This document shows positions 1 to 10,497 of a stretch of 64,000 nucleotides of DNA, piece by piece. The DNA lies in assembly GCA_029379385.1 (NCBI GenBank), contig CM055607.1, forward strand, positions 17,236,001 through 17,300,000, written 5' to 3'. This DNA comes from Quillaja saponaria. Lineage: Eukaryota; Streptophyta; Magnoliopsida; Fabales; Quillajaceae. The translations under genes were made by a program, and so were the position numbers. Each line of letters begins with the position of its first letter. The first letter of the stretch is position 1. The notes below the pieces were generated by a model. The model was not told the DNA's origin. It saw only the letters and a list, made by a program, of their open reading frames with translations, and did not search any database.

Positions 1-1060
1 AGTAAACCTATACTCTGATACTATTTTTTGCATGTGTGCAAACAGCAGATGCAAAATCTAGACACCAATAATTAGATATAAAGTATCAGAATTTGGTTTC
101 CTAACGCTGACATGCAGACGAAGATACAATTGCGTTTGCAGAACAAACGAAGAAAAACATACACAAATATTTTTATTATTTTTTTATATTTTATTTGAGT
201 CTTGCAAACACAGATAATAAAATTACAGACCCAAATGATGAAAATAACTTAATTATTTTATTTTAATTAATTTTTAATTTTATACCTATAAATACCTACC
301 TAAAAAAATAATATTTAAATTCAAATTTTATATAAAAAAATATTATACTAAAATCATTTATAATAAATACTAAATTGAAAAAAAAAAAAAAAAACATAAA
401 TCTAAAAATCGGCACTCATCTCCAAATCCTAAGTCTTCATCATTTCGAGCTTGTTCGTCAGCTTGATTCACGAATGAAGCCTGGAACTTAGTAGTGGATT
501 CTGAAATAATCAAACTAAATTTGTTATAATATATACTTACATTAATATGAATGTATGTTAAAACTCTAATTAACTAAGTTGGACAAATTAAGCAAAAATT
601 TTCAATGTTTTTTCCTTGAATCTTAAAATTCATCCTAAAATCCTAACTGTTAATCCAAATGAATTTTTTTTTTTTTTATAGGTCTTATTTATCCACACAA
701 TTTTGTTGATACTCCTGGAATCCTAAACGGACTCGTATTTGACCGTTTTGCCATGTCGAACCCAATTTTTCAAAGTTTTTGTCTTGAAACTCAAAGTTCA
801 ACCTACTATCTTAACCATTGATCCAAATGGATTTTCGTTTCTTTCTATACGTCTTATTAATCCCCATGGTCGTTCCAGTACTCCAGAATCCTAAACAAAC
901 TAGTGTTTGACTATTTTGCTCCCGAACCCAAGTTTTTAAAGTTTTTTCCTTAAAACTCAAAGTTTGGCCTCCTATTAGGTCTTATTTATCCCCACAATCA
1001 TGTTGGTTCTCCTAGAATCCTAAACAGACTGGTATTCAGCCATTTTGCCCCCTAACTTAG
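1..1060 (+). mobile_element. CACTA transposon remnant, left part cut by window edge
   Basis: The first ~540 bases contain scattered copies of the subterminal words cagacga/cagatgca/tgcgtttgc and a stretch around 230-300 that closely parallels 3050-3100 downstream of the CACTACAA terminus at 2638. Bases ~630-1060 hold about two and a half copies of the same ~165-bp repeat that forms the large array at 3430-6480, in the same orientation. This is therefore a second, older copy of the same CACTA family, entering from outside the window. No coding sequence is visible in it. The subterminal end itself (CACTA) would lie left of base 1. Confidence 0.6.
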
Positions 1061-2130
1061 GTGGATATTAATTAAGTTATCGACAATATCTTGGAAGAGT
1101 TAAGCTGCTATTACCGATTCTTCTCATTAAGATCTAGTAAGACTGGTTTCGGATAAATGAATCTTTCTCACACTTTGATTTCTCAAACATGTCTAACTAT
1201 ATTAGTACTTAAAAATGACACATACACAATTCAGTTTGGTTAAATGAATGAGAAATATTATTCACCTCGTAAAGAATACAATTACAAGAACTACATAATT
1301 TACACAATAGAAAATGGACAAGCATTATAAAAAGTCTTATTTATATAATTTTTCACCAACAAGAATCAACTAGTTATTTACAACTCATTAAATTACATAA
1401 CCTTTTGAATATATTCTTTAAATCCAAATCCCTTATATTCAATCAATTCTTTGTTTTTTTTCCTTCTAAATGAGATAGTCGTTCCTTGCCAAGCTAGTCT
1501 CATTGTATAAGTAGTTAGGCTTTACTTTCTATTTGTAGCATTCCAATCCAACTTGGAAAGAAGACTGAATTTCTTTTTTCTAGATGAATCGTACTATTTT
1601 TGTTCATCCCTATCAACCCTAATCCCTAGTATCTTTCTCCAGTTTCTTTTGACCTTCTAATGTAGTGTAGGAAAGAAAACTGAATTTCTTCCTTGTTGGG
1701 CTCACCTTTTTGTTGTCATTACTTATAAATTTACTTGTATCACTACATCTTTATATAGTTTGCTGACCCATCCAACCATGTTTGTCATCGTTGACCTACC
1801 TCAGTTGGTAGTTGTTGAAAAACCAAAAGATTGATAGCATTTTGGTTAATCTACATTGTCGGCTTCATGCGGATTTATCATGATAAGAAAACACCTTTTG
1901 TTATTCTTGCTACAATAAATTTTTCATTTTAAAAACTTATCATCCTAGTCCAGCTCGGTATATTTACGAATAAAAAAAGAAGAAGTTACATTACTACTAA
2001 ACTTGCCCTTATTGCATCTTATGTGCATTATTTATCATTAGTCTTATGAAACATACTAAGTTTCTTGCAATTTGTTTTGGTAAAGCTGTAAGTTCTCTTG
2101 GTTGTTCCAAGTATATTATTCAGAAGTTCT
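1061..2130. other. unassigned AT-rich spacer
   Basis: No open frame, terminal repeat or recognisable protein relic was found. It lies between two CACTA-derived blocks, so it may be another decayed insertion, but nothing in it supports a specific assignment. Confidence 0.4.
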
Positions 2131-2179
2131 ATCATGTCCTAGAGGATGCCGTACCCCTATCCTATGACATCGTAGAGCT

Positions 2180-2637
2180 TTTACATTGAGTGCAGCTCTA
2201 TCTCATTTTATAGTTGCAGCTCTATCTTCTTCTATAACTGCAAGATTCATTTCCTTTTACAATTATAGCTCCATCTCTTATTACTGCTCCATCTCCTACT
2301 ACTGTTGTAGCTCCCCCTGTTCCGATACTTGCTCCACCTCCAGAGGAGGTTCAATACTTATATGATATAAGCTTCTAACAGATCCCATCGAGTTCAAGAT
2401 TTGTACTAACATATAAGTTATAATTTCAGGTTTATGAATCTTTCTTTTTCCTGATTTGATTGCATTCCATTATTTTTATAGTTACTTTTTATTGTACATT
2501 TAGCTCATCAAGATGTTAAGCATAGGAGCGAATCTTGCAAAAATCCACATGGAAGATGACATTGTCTATGTTGGATCAGCCGCATATAGGTAGAAGATGG
2601 GCAACAATACGATATTTCCTCCATTTGACAATGAGAA
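2180..2637 (+). pseudogene. possible CACTA transposase relic, low-complexity coding-like block
   Basis: Bases ~2190-2345 are a run of short gct/cca/tct-rich words (agctccatctc, gctccatctcctact) that are the reverse complement in style and spacing of 8150-8320, where a Ser/Pro-rich stretch precedes a minus-strand transposase relic. Here it reads on the plus strand. 2350-2637 continues with no clear homology. It could be the low-complexity region of a Ptta/En/Spm-type gene in inverted orientation, or simply low-complexity sequence. No intact frame exists. Confidence 0.3.
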
Positions 2638-3060
2638 CACTACAACAAAAAGCATTATCTGCATCTTCCAACTGCAGACGCAGAAAGTCAAAATACAAAC
2701 ACAGATAATAATTTGAGGTTGCACATAGACGCAGACAAGCATACACAATAAGATTAGACTCAGATACAAGTTTTTGTGTTTGTGTAGACGCAAAACTTAT
2801 TTGCGTCTATACATATGCGTCTTCAAAACCAACACAAACTCTAGCTGCCAATAATTAGGGTGCCATACATTAGCTTTGGAGACTCAGACATTGACACGTA
2901 AATGCAAATATAACTATGTCTATATGGCAGACGCAAAAAACAGACGCAGAAAACAGACGCAGATTCTTTTTTCAAATTTTTGTAATTTATTTGCATTTGA
3001 AAAACGCAAATGCAAGAAAGAAAAACGTAGACGTAGATGTCTAAAATAATTTCATTGTTT
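2638..3060. repeat. CACTA TIR and subterminal repeat zone
   Basis: Starts with the CACTACAA terminus and contains many copies of a cagacgca/tgcgtctg word in both orientations (for example 2680-2730, 2785-2825, 2925-2960, 3000-3035). In known CACTA elements such clusters bind the TNPA-type protein; that role is inferred here. Confidence 0.7.
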
Positions 3061-3429
3061 TATTTAATTTTTATTTTTATACCTTTAAATACCTGCTTCA
3101 AAAGAATTTTTTTTTTAAAAATCTAAATTTTATGTAAATAAAAAAATTAATATACAAAAATCATTGATCATAGTTAAATTATTTACAATAAATAATAAAT
3201 GAAAGTAAAATACATAAATCTTAATATCGGCCTCATATCCAAATCCTAAGTCTTTATCATCTCCAGCTTCTTTGTTAGCCTTACTCAAGTGTGAAAGCCT
3301 AGATGTAAAGCTGAAACGTGAAATAATCAAAATAAATGTGTTATAAGTTATATATACTTAAATTAATATGCATATAATTTAAAACTCTAATTAATTAACT
3401 TTGAAAAATTAAGCAAAATTTTTAAGATT

Positions 3430-6400
3430 ATATTTTATTTTAGTTTGTTTTTACAGGTCTTCTTTGTCCCCACGGTCGTGCTGCTACTTCTAGAATCTAG
3501 AATAGACTAGTATTTGACCGTTTTATCTATCGAACTCAAGTTTTCAAAGTTTTTGCCTTGAAACTCAAAATGTGTCATAGAATCCTAAACGTGAATCCAA
3601 ATAGGATTTCTGGTTGTTCTTATAGGTTTTATTCATCCATGCGGTCATGTTGGTACTCCTAGAATCCTAAATAGATTAGAATTTGACTGTTTTGCGCTCT
3701 CGAATCAAGTTTTCAAAGTTTTTGTCTACAAATTCATAACTTGTCCTAAAATCCTAGTCGTTAATCTAAATGGATTTCTGGCTTTTCCTAAAAGACTTAT
3801 TCATCCTCATGGTCGTGCTAGTGCTCCCGAAATCTTAAACGGACTAGTATTTGTACTGTTTTAACTTGAAAATCAAATTTTATTATAAAATCCTAACCAT
3901 TTATTCAAATGGATTGCCAGTTGTTCCTACAGGTCTTATTTGTCCCTATGGTTATGTCTGTACTATGGAATTCTAAACAAATTAGTATTTTACCTTTATC
4001 TACCAAACCCAAGTTTTCAAAATGTTTACCTTGAAACTCAAAATTTGATATAAAATCGTAACTGTTAATCCAAATGGATTTCCAATTGTTCTTACAAGTC
4101 TTATTTGTCCCCACGGTCTTGTTGATACTCATGGAATTCTAAATGAACTAGTATTTGAAAATTAACCCCCTAAACCCAAGTTTTCAAAGTTTTTGCTATG
4201 AAACTCAAATTTTGACCTAAAATCCTAACGTTGATCCAAATGGATTTCTAGTTGTTCCTATAGGTCTTTTTCGTACCCACGGTCGTGCTTGTTTTCCCAG
4301 AATTTTAAACAGACTAGTATTTGGCTATTTAGGCTACTGAACCCAAGTTTTAATTTTTTTTTCCTTAAAACTAAGATTTTGTTCTAAAACCCTAACTGTT
4401 GATCTAAATTGATTTCCAGTTATTCCTACATATTTTATTCGTCCCTACTATTGTGCTGGTACTTCTTGAATTCTAAATGGACTTGTATTAAACCGTTTTG
4501 TCTCACGAACCTAAGTTTTTAAAGTTTTTGCCTTAAAGCTCAAAATTTAGTCTAAAATCCTAACCGTTAATCCAAATGGATTTTCGGTTGTTACTGTAGG
4601 TCTTATTCTCTTCCACGATCATACTAGTACTTTTGGAATCGTAAATGGAATAGTATTTGACCATTTTGCCCCTCGAATCCAAGTTTTCAAAGTTTTTGCC
4701 TTGGAAAAATCCTAACCATTGATCTAAATGAATTTTCGGTCGTTTTTTCTGGTCTTATATATCCAAGGTCATGCAGGTATTACTATAATTCTAAACGGAC
4801 TAGTATTTGACTATTTTGTTACTCAAACCTAAGTTTTCAAAATTTTTGCCATGAAACTCAAAATTTGCTCTAAAATCCCAACCATTGATCTAAATAGATT
4901 TTTGGTTGTTCCGGCAAATCTTATTCTTCCTCACCGTCGTGCCAGTACTCTTAGAATTCTAAATGAACTAACATTTGACTGTTTTTCCTTATGTACCTAA
5001 GTTTTTAATGTTTTTACCTTGAAACTCAGAATTTTTATAAAATCATAACCTTTGATCCAAATGGACTTTCAATTGTTCTAAAAGCCCACGGTCCTGCCAG
5101 TACTCTCAGAATTCTATACGGACTAGTATTTGGCTAGTTTGCCCCCTAAACCCAATTAAATGTTTTTACCTTAACACTTAAAATTTGTTCTAAAGTCCTA
5201 ACCATTGATCCAAATAGATTTCCCAGTTGTTGTTACAAGTCTTATATATTCCCACGGTTATGTCAGTACTACCAGCATCTTAAACAGACTAGTATTTGAC
5301 CATTTCGCCTTCCAAACCCAAGTTTTCGAAGGTTTTTCCTTGAAACTCAAATTTTGGCCTAAAATCATAATAGTTTATCAAAATGAATTTTTGGTTTTTC
5401 CTACAGGCCTTATTCGTCTCCACGGTGGTGTCGGTACTTTCAGAATCCTTAATGGACTAGTATTTAACCGTTTAGACCCCCAAACCCAAGTTTTAAAATT
5501 TTTTGCCTTTGAACTCAAAATTTGTCCTAAAATCCTATCCGTTGATCCAATAGATTTCGGGTTTTTTTTACAGGTCTTATTTGTCCCTAAGGTTGTGCCG
5601 TAGTCCCAGAATCCTCAATGAACGATTATTTCACCGTTTTACCCCTCAAACTTAAACTTGACAAATTTTTGCCTTGAAACTCAAGATTTGTCCTAAAATC
5701 CTAACCATTGATCCAAATGGATTTTTAGTTTTTCAACAGGTCTTATTCTTCCCTAAGGTACTACCGATACTACCGGTATCTAAAATGTCTAGTATTTGAC
5801 CATTTTGCCCTCCAAACTCAAACTTGGTAATCTTTTGACTTGAAACAGAAAATTTGTCCTAAAATCCTAACTGTTGATCCAAATTAATTTCTCGTTTTTC
5901 CTATAGGTCTTATTCATCAGCATGGTTGTGCCAATATTCCCTGAATCCTTAATGGACTAGTATTTGATGTCCTTAAACCCAAACTTGGCAAGATTTTGCT
6001 ATTGAACTCAAAATTTGTCCTAAAATCTTAACTGTTGATCCCAATAAATTTCTAGTTATTCCTACTAGTCTTATTTTTCCCTAGGGCTGTACCGGTACTA
6101 CTAGAACCATTTTGGGCCCCTGAACCTAAACTTGGCAAGTATTTTCCTTGAAACTCAAAATTTGTCATAAAATCCTAATCGTTGATCCAAATAGATTTTT
6201 GGTTTTTTCTACAGGTCTTATTTGTCCTTAGGGCCATTCTTGTACTACCAAAATCCTAAAAGGTCTAATATTTGACTGTTTTGCCTCTAAACCTAAACTA
6301 GGTAAGTTTTTGCCTTGAAAATAAAAAATTGTCCTAAAATCCTAACTTTTGATCCAAATAGATTTTTGGTTTTTTTCCAAGTCTTTGTCCCTAAGGTTGT

Positions 6401-6480
6401 GCCAGTACTATCGAAATCCTAAACAGTTTAGTATTTGATCGTTTTGCTCCCCGAACCCAAACTTAGGAATGTTTTTGCAT
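3430..6480 (+). repeat. ~165-bp degenerate tandem array, about 18 monomers
   Basis: A unit reading roughly 'aggtcttattcgtccc ... ggtcgtgc ... aatcctaaacggactagtatttgaccgttttgcccc ... acccaagttttcaaag ... ccttgaaactcaaaatttg ... atcctaaccgttgatccaaatgg' recurs with spacings of about 150-170 bases. Occurrences of the 'ccaaatgg-att' word fall near 3598, 3770, 3905, 4070, 4234, 4405, 4572, 4722, 4890, 5054, 5210, 5545, 5712, 5878, 6036, 6184 and 6350. Monomers are diverged by substitutions and small indels, indicating age. The array sits between the CACTA terminus and the transposase relic, so it travels as part of the element. Confidence 0.85.
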
Positions 6481-6559
6481 GTTAACTATAATAACTAAAA
6501 TTTTTGAATTATGAAAATGAAATTAAAATAATATGTACTGAAGATGGTTGATGTGGCAG

Positions 6560-8330
6560 TGTCGAAAATGGTGAATGTACCCCAGCTCTCTCCAACTCTA
6601 TCCTAATTAACTTCTATACAAACTTCATTTGCTCTGAAGTGAATCCTAAAGGAGATGGAGATGTAGTAGAAGCTATAACAGAGTTGTGAGCAGCGGTGGC
6701 AGAAGCTGCGGACCTTGCGACTTCATCCAATACTTGGGAGGAGTTAATACAATTTCCAAAATCGTAGATAAGTCATTTCCTCTTGCAGCTTGGTAGTTTT
6801 ATGAGGAGAGCTAGGCTACTCACAGAGGCCTTAGCTGGTGTAGCAAGTGTATCAACATTATCCTGTTGCCTGGTGCTAGATTGCCTTAGCTCGGCCACTT
6901 TTAAAGCCTTAAACTTCTCCTACAAATAAAAATAAGTTATGTGCCTAAAATAGAATAACAACTATGTAAACACAAAAAAAGACAAATCATACTTACATTT
7001 ATGTCAACAAATCACTGGACTTTCTCTTATGAGTACGGTCGAAAAACTTAATAATTATAGGTTCTCAACGCAACTTTAGTTTTTAAAAATAAAATAAAAA
7101 GATAAAGATAATATTAGTTAAAAAGGTTGTGATTCAAATTTATAACTAATATTTATTAAATAAAATATTACTAACCATCCACTTTTGGTGAACAGTTGTG
7201 TTGACGGAGCTAGATACATGGTGAATATACTTTTCACCGACTCGTCTATTCATGGCCGTCTTCCAGGAGTGCCTTTAGAAGTCAGGGCTCTTCTACTAGG
7301 TCACAAAAGTACTCTCACCAATTATGTGGTATCCAACCCTTCTTCCAAGCGAAGTGGGTCCGATAACTGCTTTCTATTCAATTCCACAGGTAGCTTCTAA
7401 AAGACATCGCTAAATCTCTTTGCAACCGCTACATCAAACATAGCTCTAGATATACCTTTATCTTCAGACTCTATCCTAAACCATCTTTGCAGCATAAATT
7501 ATAAGACAAAAGCATGTTGTTAGTAATTTAATAACAAATTAAAATGAAACTAAAACTTAAACAATAATAAAATTGAACTTACTATAAAATCATTATAGCA
7601 TAAGGAATTCGCATTTTCCGGGAACTTCTGTTATTGGAAGAGTAGACCCGGAAGGTGTTTCTTGATAATACTAGAAATGGTAGTCACCACCTTCATGTTC
7701 TTGGGGTCATCCTAAATGAATGCTCTACAATATAAACAAAAAGAAACAAGCGTTAGTAAAATACAAGGTATACGTATAAATTATAAATATAATTTACTTA
7801 CTTATCTCCAGTTATGTGGGTGAATAGACGATCCTCCCCAACCTTATAGGGAGGGACAATCTTATTCTTGTCCCTCTTCCCCCCTCTCTATGCCTACAGC
7901 ATACTCAGCGACTTCGCCCGCCTCATAGGGGACGTCGTAATCCTCCACACGGGGCTCAAGATCTATCCTATGCTTGACATCTTGATTATAACCTATAGCT
8001 ACAATACAAGTTAAGTAATGTAAGAATAATGAAATTCATAAAAATTCAATATATAACAAAATTCATTATCAAAGTTTGAAATTGTAACTTACATGTCGGT
8101 GCAGATCCTGAGCTCAATAGAATTGGATTTAAGCCTATTTCAGAAAGCTCCCAGACCTACTTCGAGGATGGAGTAAGTAATGGAGTAGTAGGAGGTACTA
8201 GAGCTATAGAAGGAGCTAGAGGTGAAGCAGTAAAAGGAACTGAAGGTGGAGTGGTAAAGGGAGTTGGAAGTGGAGCGGTAGAGGGAACTGGAGCTGTAGA
8301 TGAAGCTCCACAACGAAATTGAAGGGGGTA
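6560..8330 (-). pseudogene. Ptta/En/Spm-type (Transposase_24) transposase relic of CACTA element
   Basis: Read on the minus strand, three blocks match the plus-strand relics at 21.9-22.7 kb and known Ptta/En/Spm proteins. A block near 7180-7240 reads SSSVNTTVHQKW. A block near 7000-7070 reads FDRTHKRKSSDLLT, the family's 'THxxKxGxFVD' signature. A block near 6590-6810 reads YDFGNCINSSQVLDEVARS, the C-terminal 'KKGxxYxxG' zone. The amino-terminal side (8150-8320) is Ser/Pro-rich low complexity. Introns are suggested by AT-rich gaps and a tttgtag-type acceptor. Stops and frameshifts break every exon. In intact elements such a protein accompanies the TNP2 transposase and binds subterminal repeats; here it is non-functional. 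Confidence 0.6.
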
Positions 8331-8340
8331 GCATTTAATC

Positions 8341-8538
8341 TAATTGTATTCATAACCATTGATAGTTGAAGAAATTGTAATCATATGATTTAGGAATATC
8401 AAAAGTTATAATCACAAGATAGAAACATAATCAAGAGATCAAACAATAACCTAATTGTATTCATAACCATTGGTAATTGAAGAAATTGTAATCATATGAT
8501 TTAGAAATATTAGAAGTTATAATCACAAAGTAACATAG
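8341..8538 (+). repeat. 111-bp direct tandem duplication
   Basis: The sequence beginning taattgtattcataaccatt at 8341 recurs at 8452 with few changes, giving two adjacent copies with a 111-bp period, the second slightly shorter. It lies between the CACTA coding relic and the P450 exon and has no coding content. Confidence 0.85.
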
Positions 8539-8621
8539 ATTTCTAATATTCAAACACATGCAAGCTCCACTAACATTCAGACCAAAAACATAAGAAAAAG
8601 AAGTCTATATGTATTGTACAG

Positions 8622-8914
8622 GTTGCTGCCTACAAAGAGAAACAAAGAAAGATGGAAAATAGAGAAGGAAACTACTGAATTAGTTAAGATGATCATCAAG
8701 AAAAGCAACAATGGAGGAAAATCTGAAAATCTACTTAGTTTGTTAATGTCTTCCCATGTTATAAGCAACAATAAAGAAGAGCAATTAAGGACAAGTGGTA
8801 GATGAGTGTAAGAACTTCTATTTTGCAGGGAAGGAAACAAATGCTAATCTTCTTACTTGGGCCTTACTCCTTCTAGAATTGAATGAAGAGTGGAAAACTA
8901 AAGCTAGAGAAGAA
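8622..8914 (+). pseudogene. cytochrome P450 exon fragment, CYP72 clan (CYP749A/CYP72A-like)
   Basis: The frame from 8622 reads LLPTKRNKERWKIEKET, then LLSLLMSS, the F-G/H region typical of CYP72-clan P450s. One extra base near 8797 shifts the frame; past it, [16 protein letters not shown] and [16 protein letters not shown] with KAREE follow. That is the I-helix: the AGxET oxygen-activation motif is kept as AGKET, but the next residue, usually Thr/Ser, is Asn. A plausible intron acceptor (tgtacag) ends at 8621 and a donor (gtatga) begins at 8915, so this looks like one complete internal exon of about 97 codons carrying a frameshift. The first part of the protein, the ExxR region and the heme-binding FxxGxRxCxG loop were not found in the flanks, so the gene is a remnant. 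It may be the only trace of the host gene space here, or an exon captured by a transposon. The clan assignment is fairly firm, the subfamily tentative. Confidence 0.7.
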
Positions 8915-10497
8915 GTATGATATATCACTATCTATAACCTATGGGCAGATGCATGTTAAAACCAATTTACAGATCATGCATAAATTAAGCAAATCAAAGA
9001 TGAGAAAATATATAGTTTGTAAAACTTCAAATCCAATTCACAAAACTTTACAAAGAAAGTGAGGAAAGTCAAAGAGAGAGAGACTTAGTTGCCCACCCTA
9101 CTATCTAAACAATCACACCTATAAGGGAGATGAGGATGGAAAGGAAGGCACAAGGCTTGCCTAATAGAAAGCCTAAAGACCTACATTTGCAATCTTCAGA
9201 GCAGCAACATTACATAGCTTCTTGGTTGACTAATTCTTGCTTTTCTTGTTCTTTCTTTGTTTATGTGTATTATAAATTTATGGGTTTTCTTCTGTCATCT
9301 CTTTATAGTCTTTTTTGGAGAAAAATACAATACAAACTATATAACCAATACCAGAACCCCACATTATCCTTCTCCCAAATGATTAATGAATATTACTTTC
9401 TTGTTCATATAATAATTAAATGTGCATTGGTGTAAGAAAAATGTTTCCATCACATTAACAAAAACCAAGAAAAAAACCAAAGGTAGAAGTAATATGTCCA
9501 TTCAAACATGCTCCCTCTCCCGATTGATGTCTCCTGTGGTACAAATCTAACCCGTACAACTGTCTACTAGATTGATATATCAATTACTAAGTACTAACTC
9601 TTCAACTTTGAGATGGACGGGAAGATGCATTCAGATGCTCGAAAGGAAGAATAAATTGAGAATTAAAGTTGGAGACTCTAGCAAATAATGTTTTCAACCT
9701 TAAGATACTTGATGTTACTTTAATTGAGTTACCCATATCACTACTACAACCTATGGACCTGAATGCATATAATTTAAGAAGTATAAGAACAATAACTGAG
9801 TAAATGTTGCAACATACATTAAAAGCTTTAAATTAGGGAAAAAACTTATACATGAAAGCATCAAAATGATAGTCTAAAAGGCACAAGTGCAAACTATGTG
9901 TAGTAAAATGAAACTTCTCTACATTTTAGCCTCTATTATTAAGTTAATGAGTGATCTAAAATAACTCTTATTATATATACTAATTTTGAAACGTAATGCT
10001 TCCTACTTTTCAAAGCACATGTTCTCAGGACAACCCAAAGACTAGGATGCTTTTGAGAGCAAAATGGAAACCAAGACATTTTTATTTTCGTAGTTAACAT
10101 AGCTGCCACAAACCTATTTAAACAACAGGGAATCAAATTCCTTTACAATCCAATATGAAAGCAACATAAACAAACTCTAATACATAATCATAAGTAATAA
10201 GTAATGCAAAATTTCTCACAAAGCAAATGAATAACAATTTCAGGTGTACTAAACAAACCTAAAAAAAAAGCAGACATGGAGACATAGTAAAGTTCAGAGA
10301 AATTTTGACCATTCACTATCAGATGTGTTGTATCACAATGCTCTTTAACGATATTTCAACTATAAAAGAAAAAATTGAACTTAGCTAGGTCTTGGAAGAA
10401 TCAGGTAAAATTGGAATACGTACTTGAAATTAAGTGAGGAGCTGGACAGAGAGGGTGGAAGAGCTCGGTGGCTGTAGGCTAGCTAGATGATGTCAGT
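8915..10497. other. no recognisable gene or element
   Basis: This AT-rich stretch lies between the P450 fragment and the LTR element. Several chance frames of 60-100 codons occur, but none resembles a known protein or has a plausible gene structure. Remaining P450 exons were looked for (heme-binding loop, ExxR) and not seen. Bases ~10430-10497 should have been contiguous with 21005 onward before the retrotransposon inserted. Confidence 0.5.

Larger units (their letters stand above)
2638..8335. mobile_element. CACTA (En/Spm) transposon, degenerate
   Basis: The left terminus reads cactacaacaaaaag at 2638, the canonical CACTA terminal inverted repeat of plant En/Spm elements. The next ~420 bases are packed with subterminal repeats of the words cagacgcaga, gcagacgc and tgcgtct in both orientations, the usual transposase-binding zone. 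Inside lie the ~165-bp tandem array (3430-6480) and a minus-strand relic of a Ptta/En/Spm-family transposase (6560-8330). A matching right TIR (ending ...tagtg) was not found before the P450 fragment, so the right end is deleted or unrecognised and 8335 is only the end of the coding relic. No intact transposase survives. Confidence 0.7.

Noticed and set aside
1061..2130. Possible LTR of a Ty1/copia element
   Set aside because: Some word usage is reminiscent, but no TG...CA ends, partner LTR, primer site or coding region could be found.
5205..5603. 132-codon open frame with an internal peptide repeat
   Set aside because: It reads through two to three monomers of the 165-bp array. Neighbouring monomers have stops in the same frame and the peptide matches no known protein, so it is a by-product of the repeat period.
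8577..8840. 87-codon minus-strand frame over the P450 exon
   Set aside because: It is antisense to the recognisable P450 coding sequence on the plus strand.
9130..9435. 101-codon frame downstream of the P450 exon, considered as a continuing P450 exon
   Set aside because: It contains no P450 motif (ExxR, PERF, heme loop), and its hydrophobic composition is what an AT-rich random frame gives.
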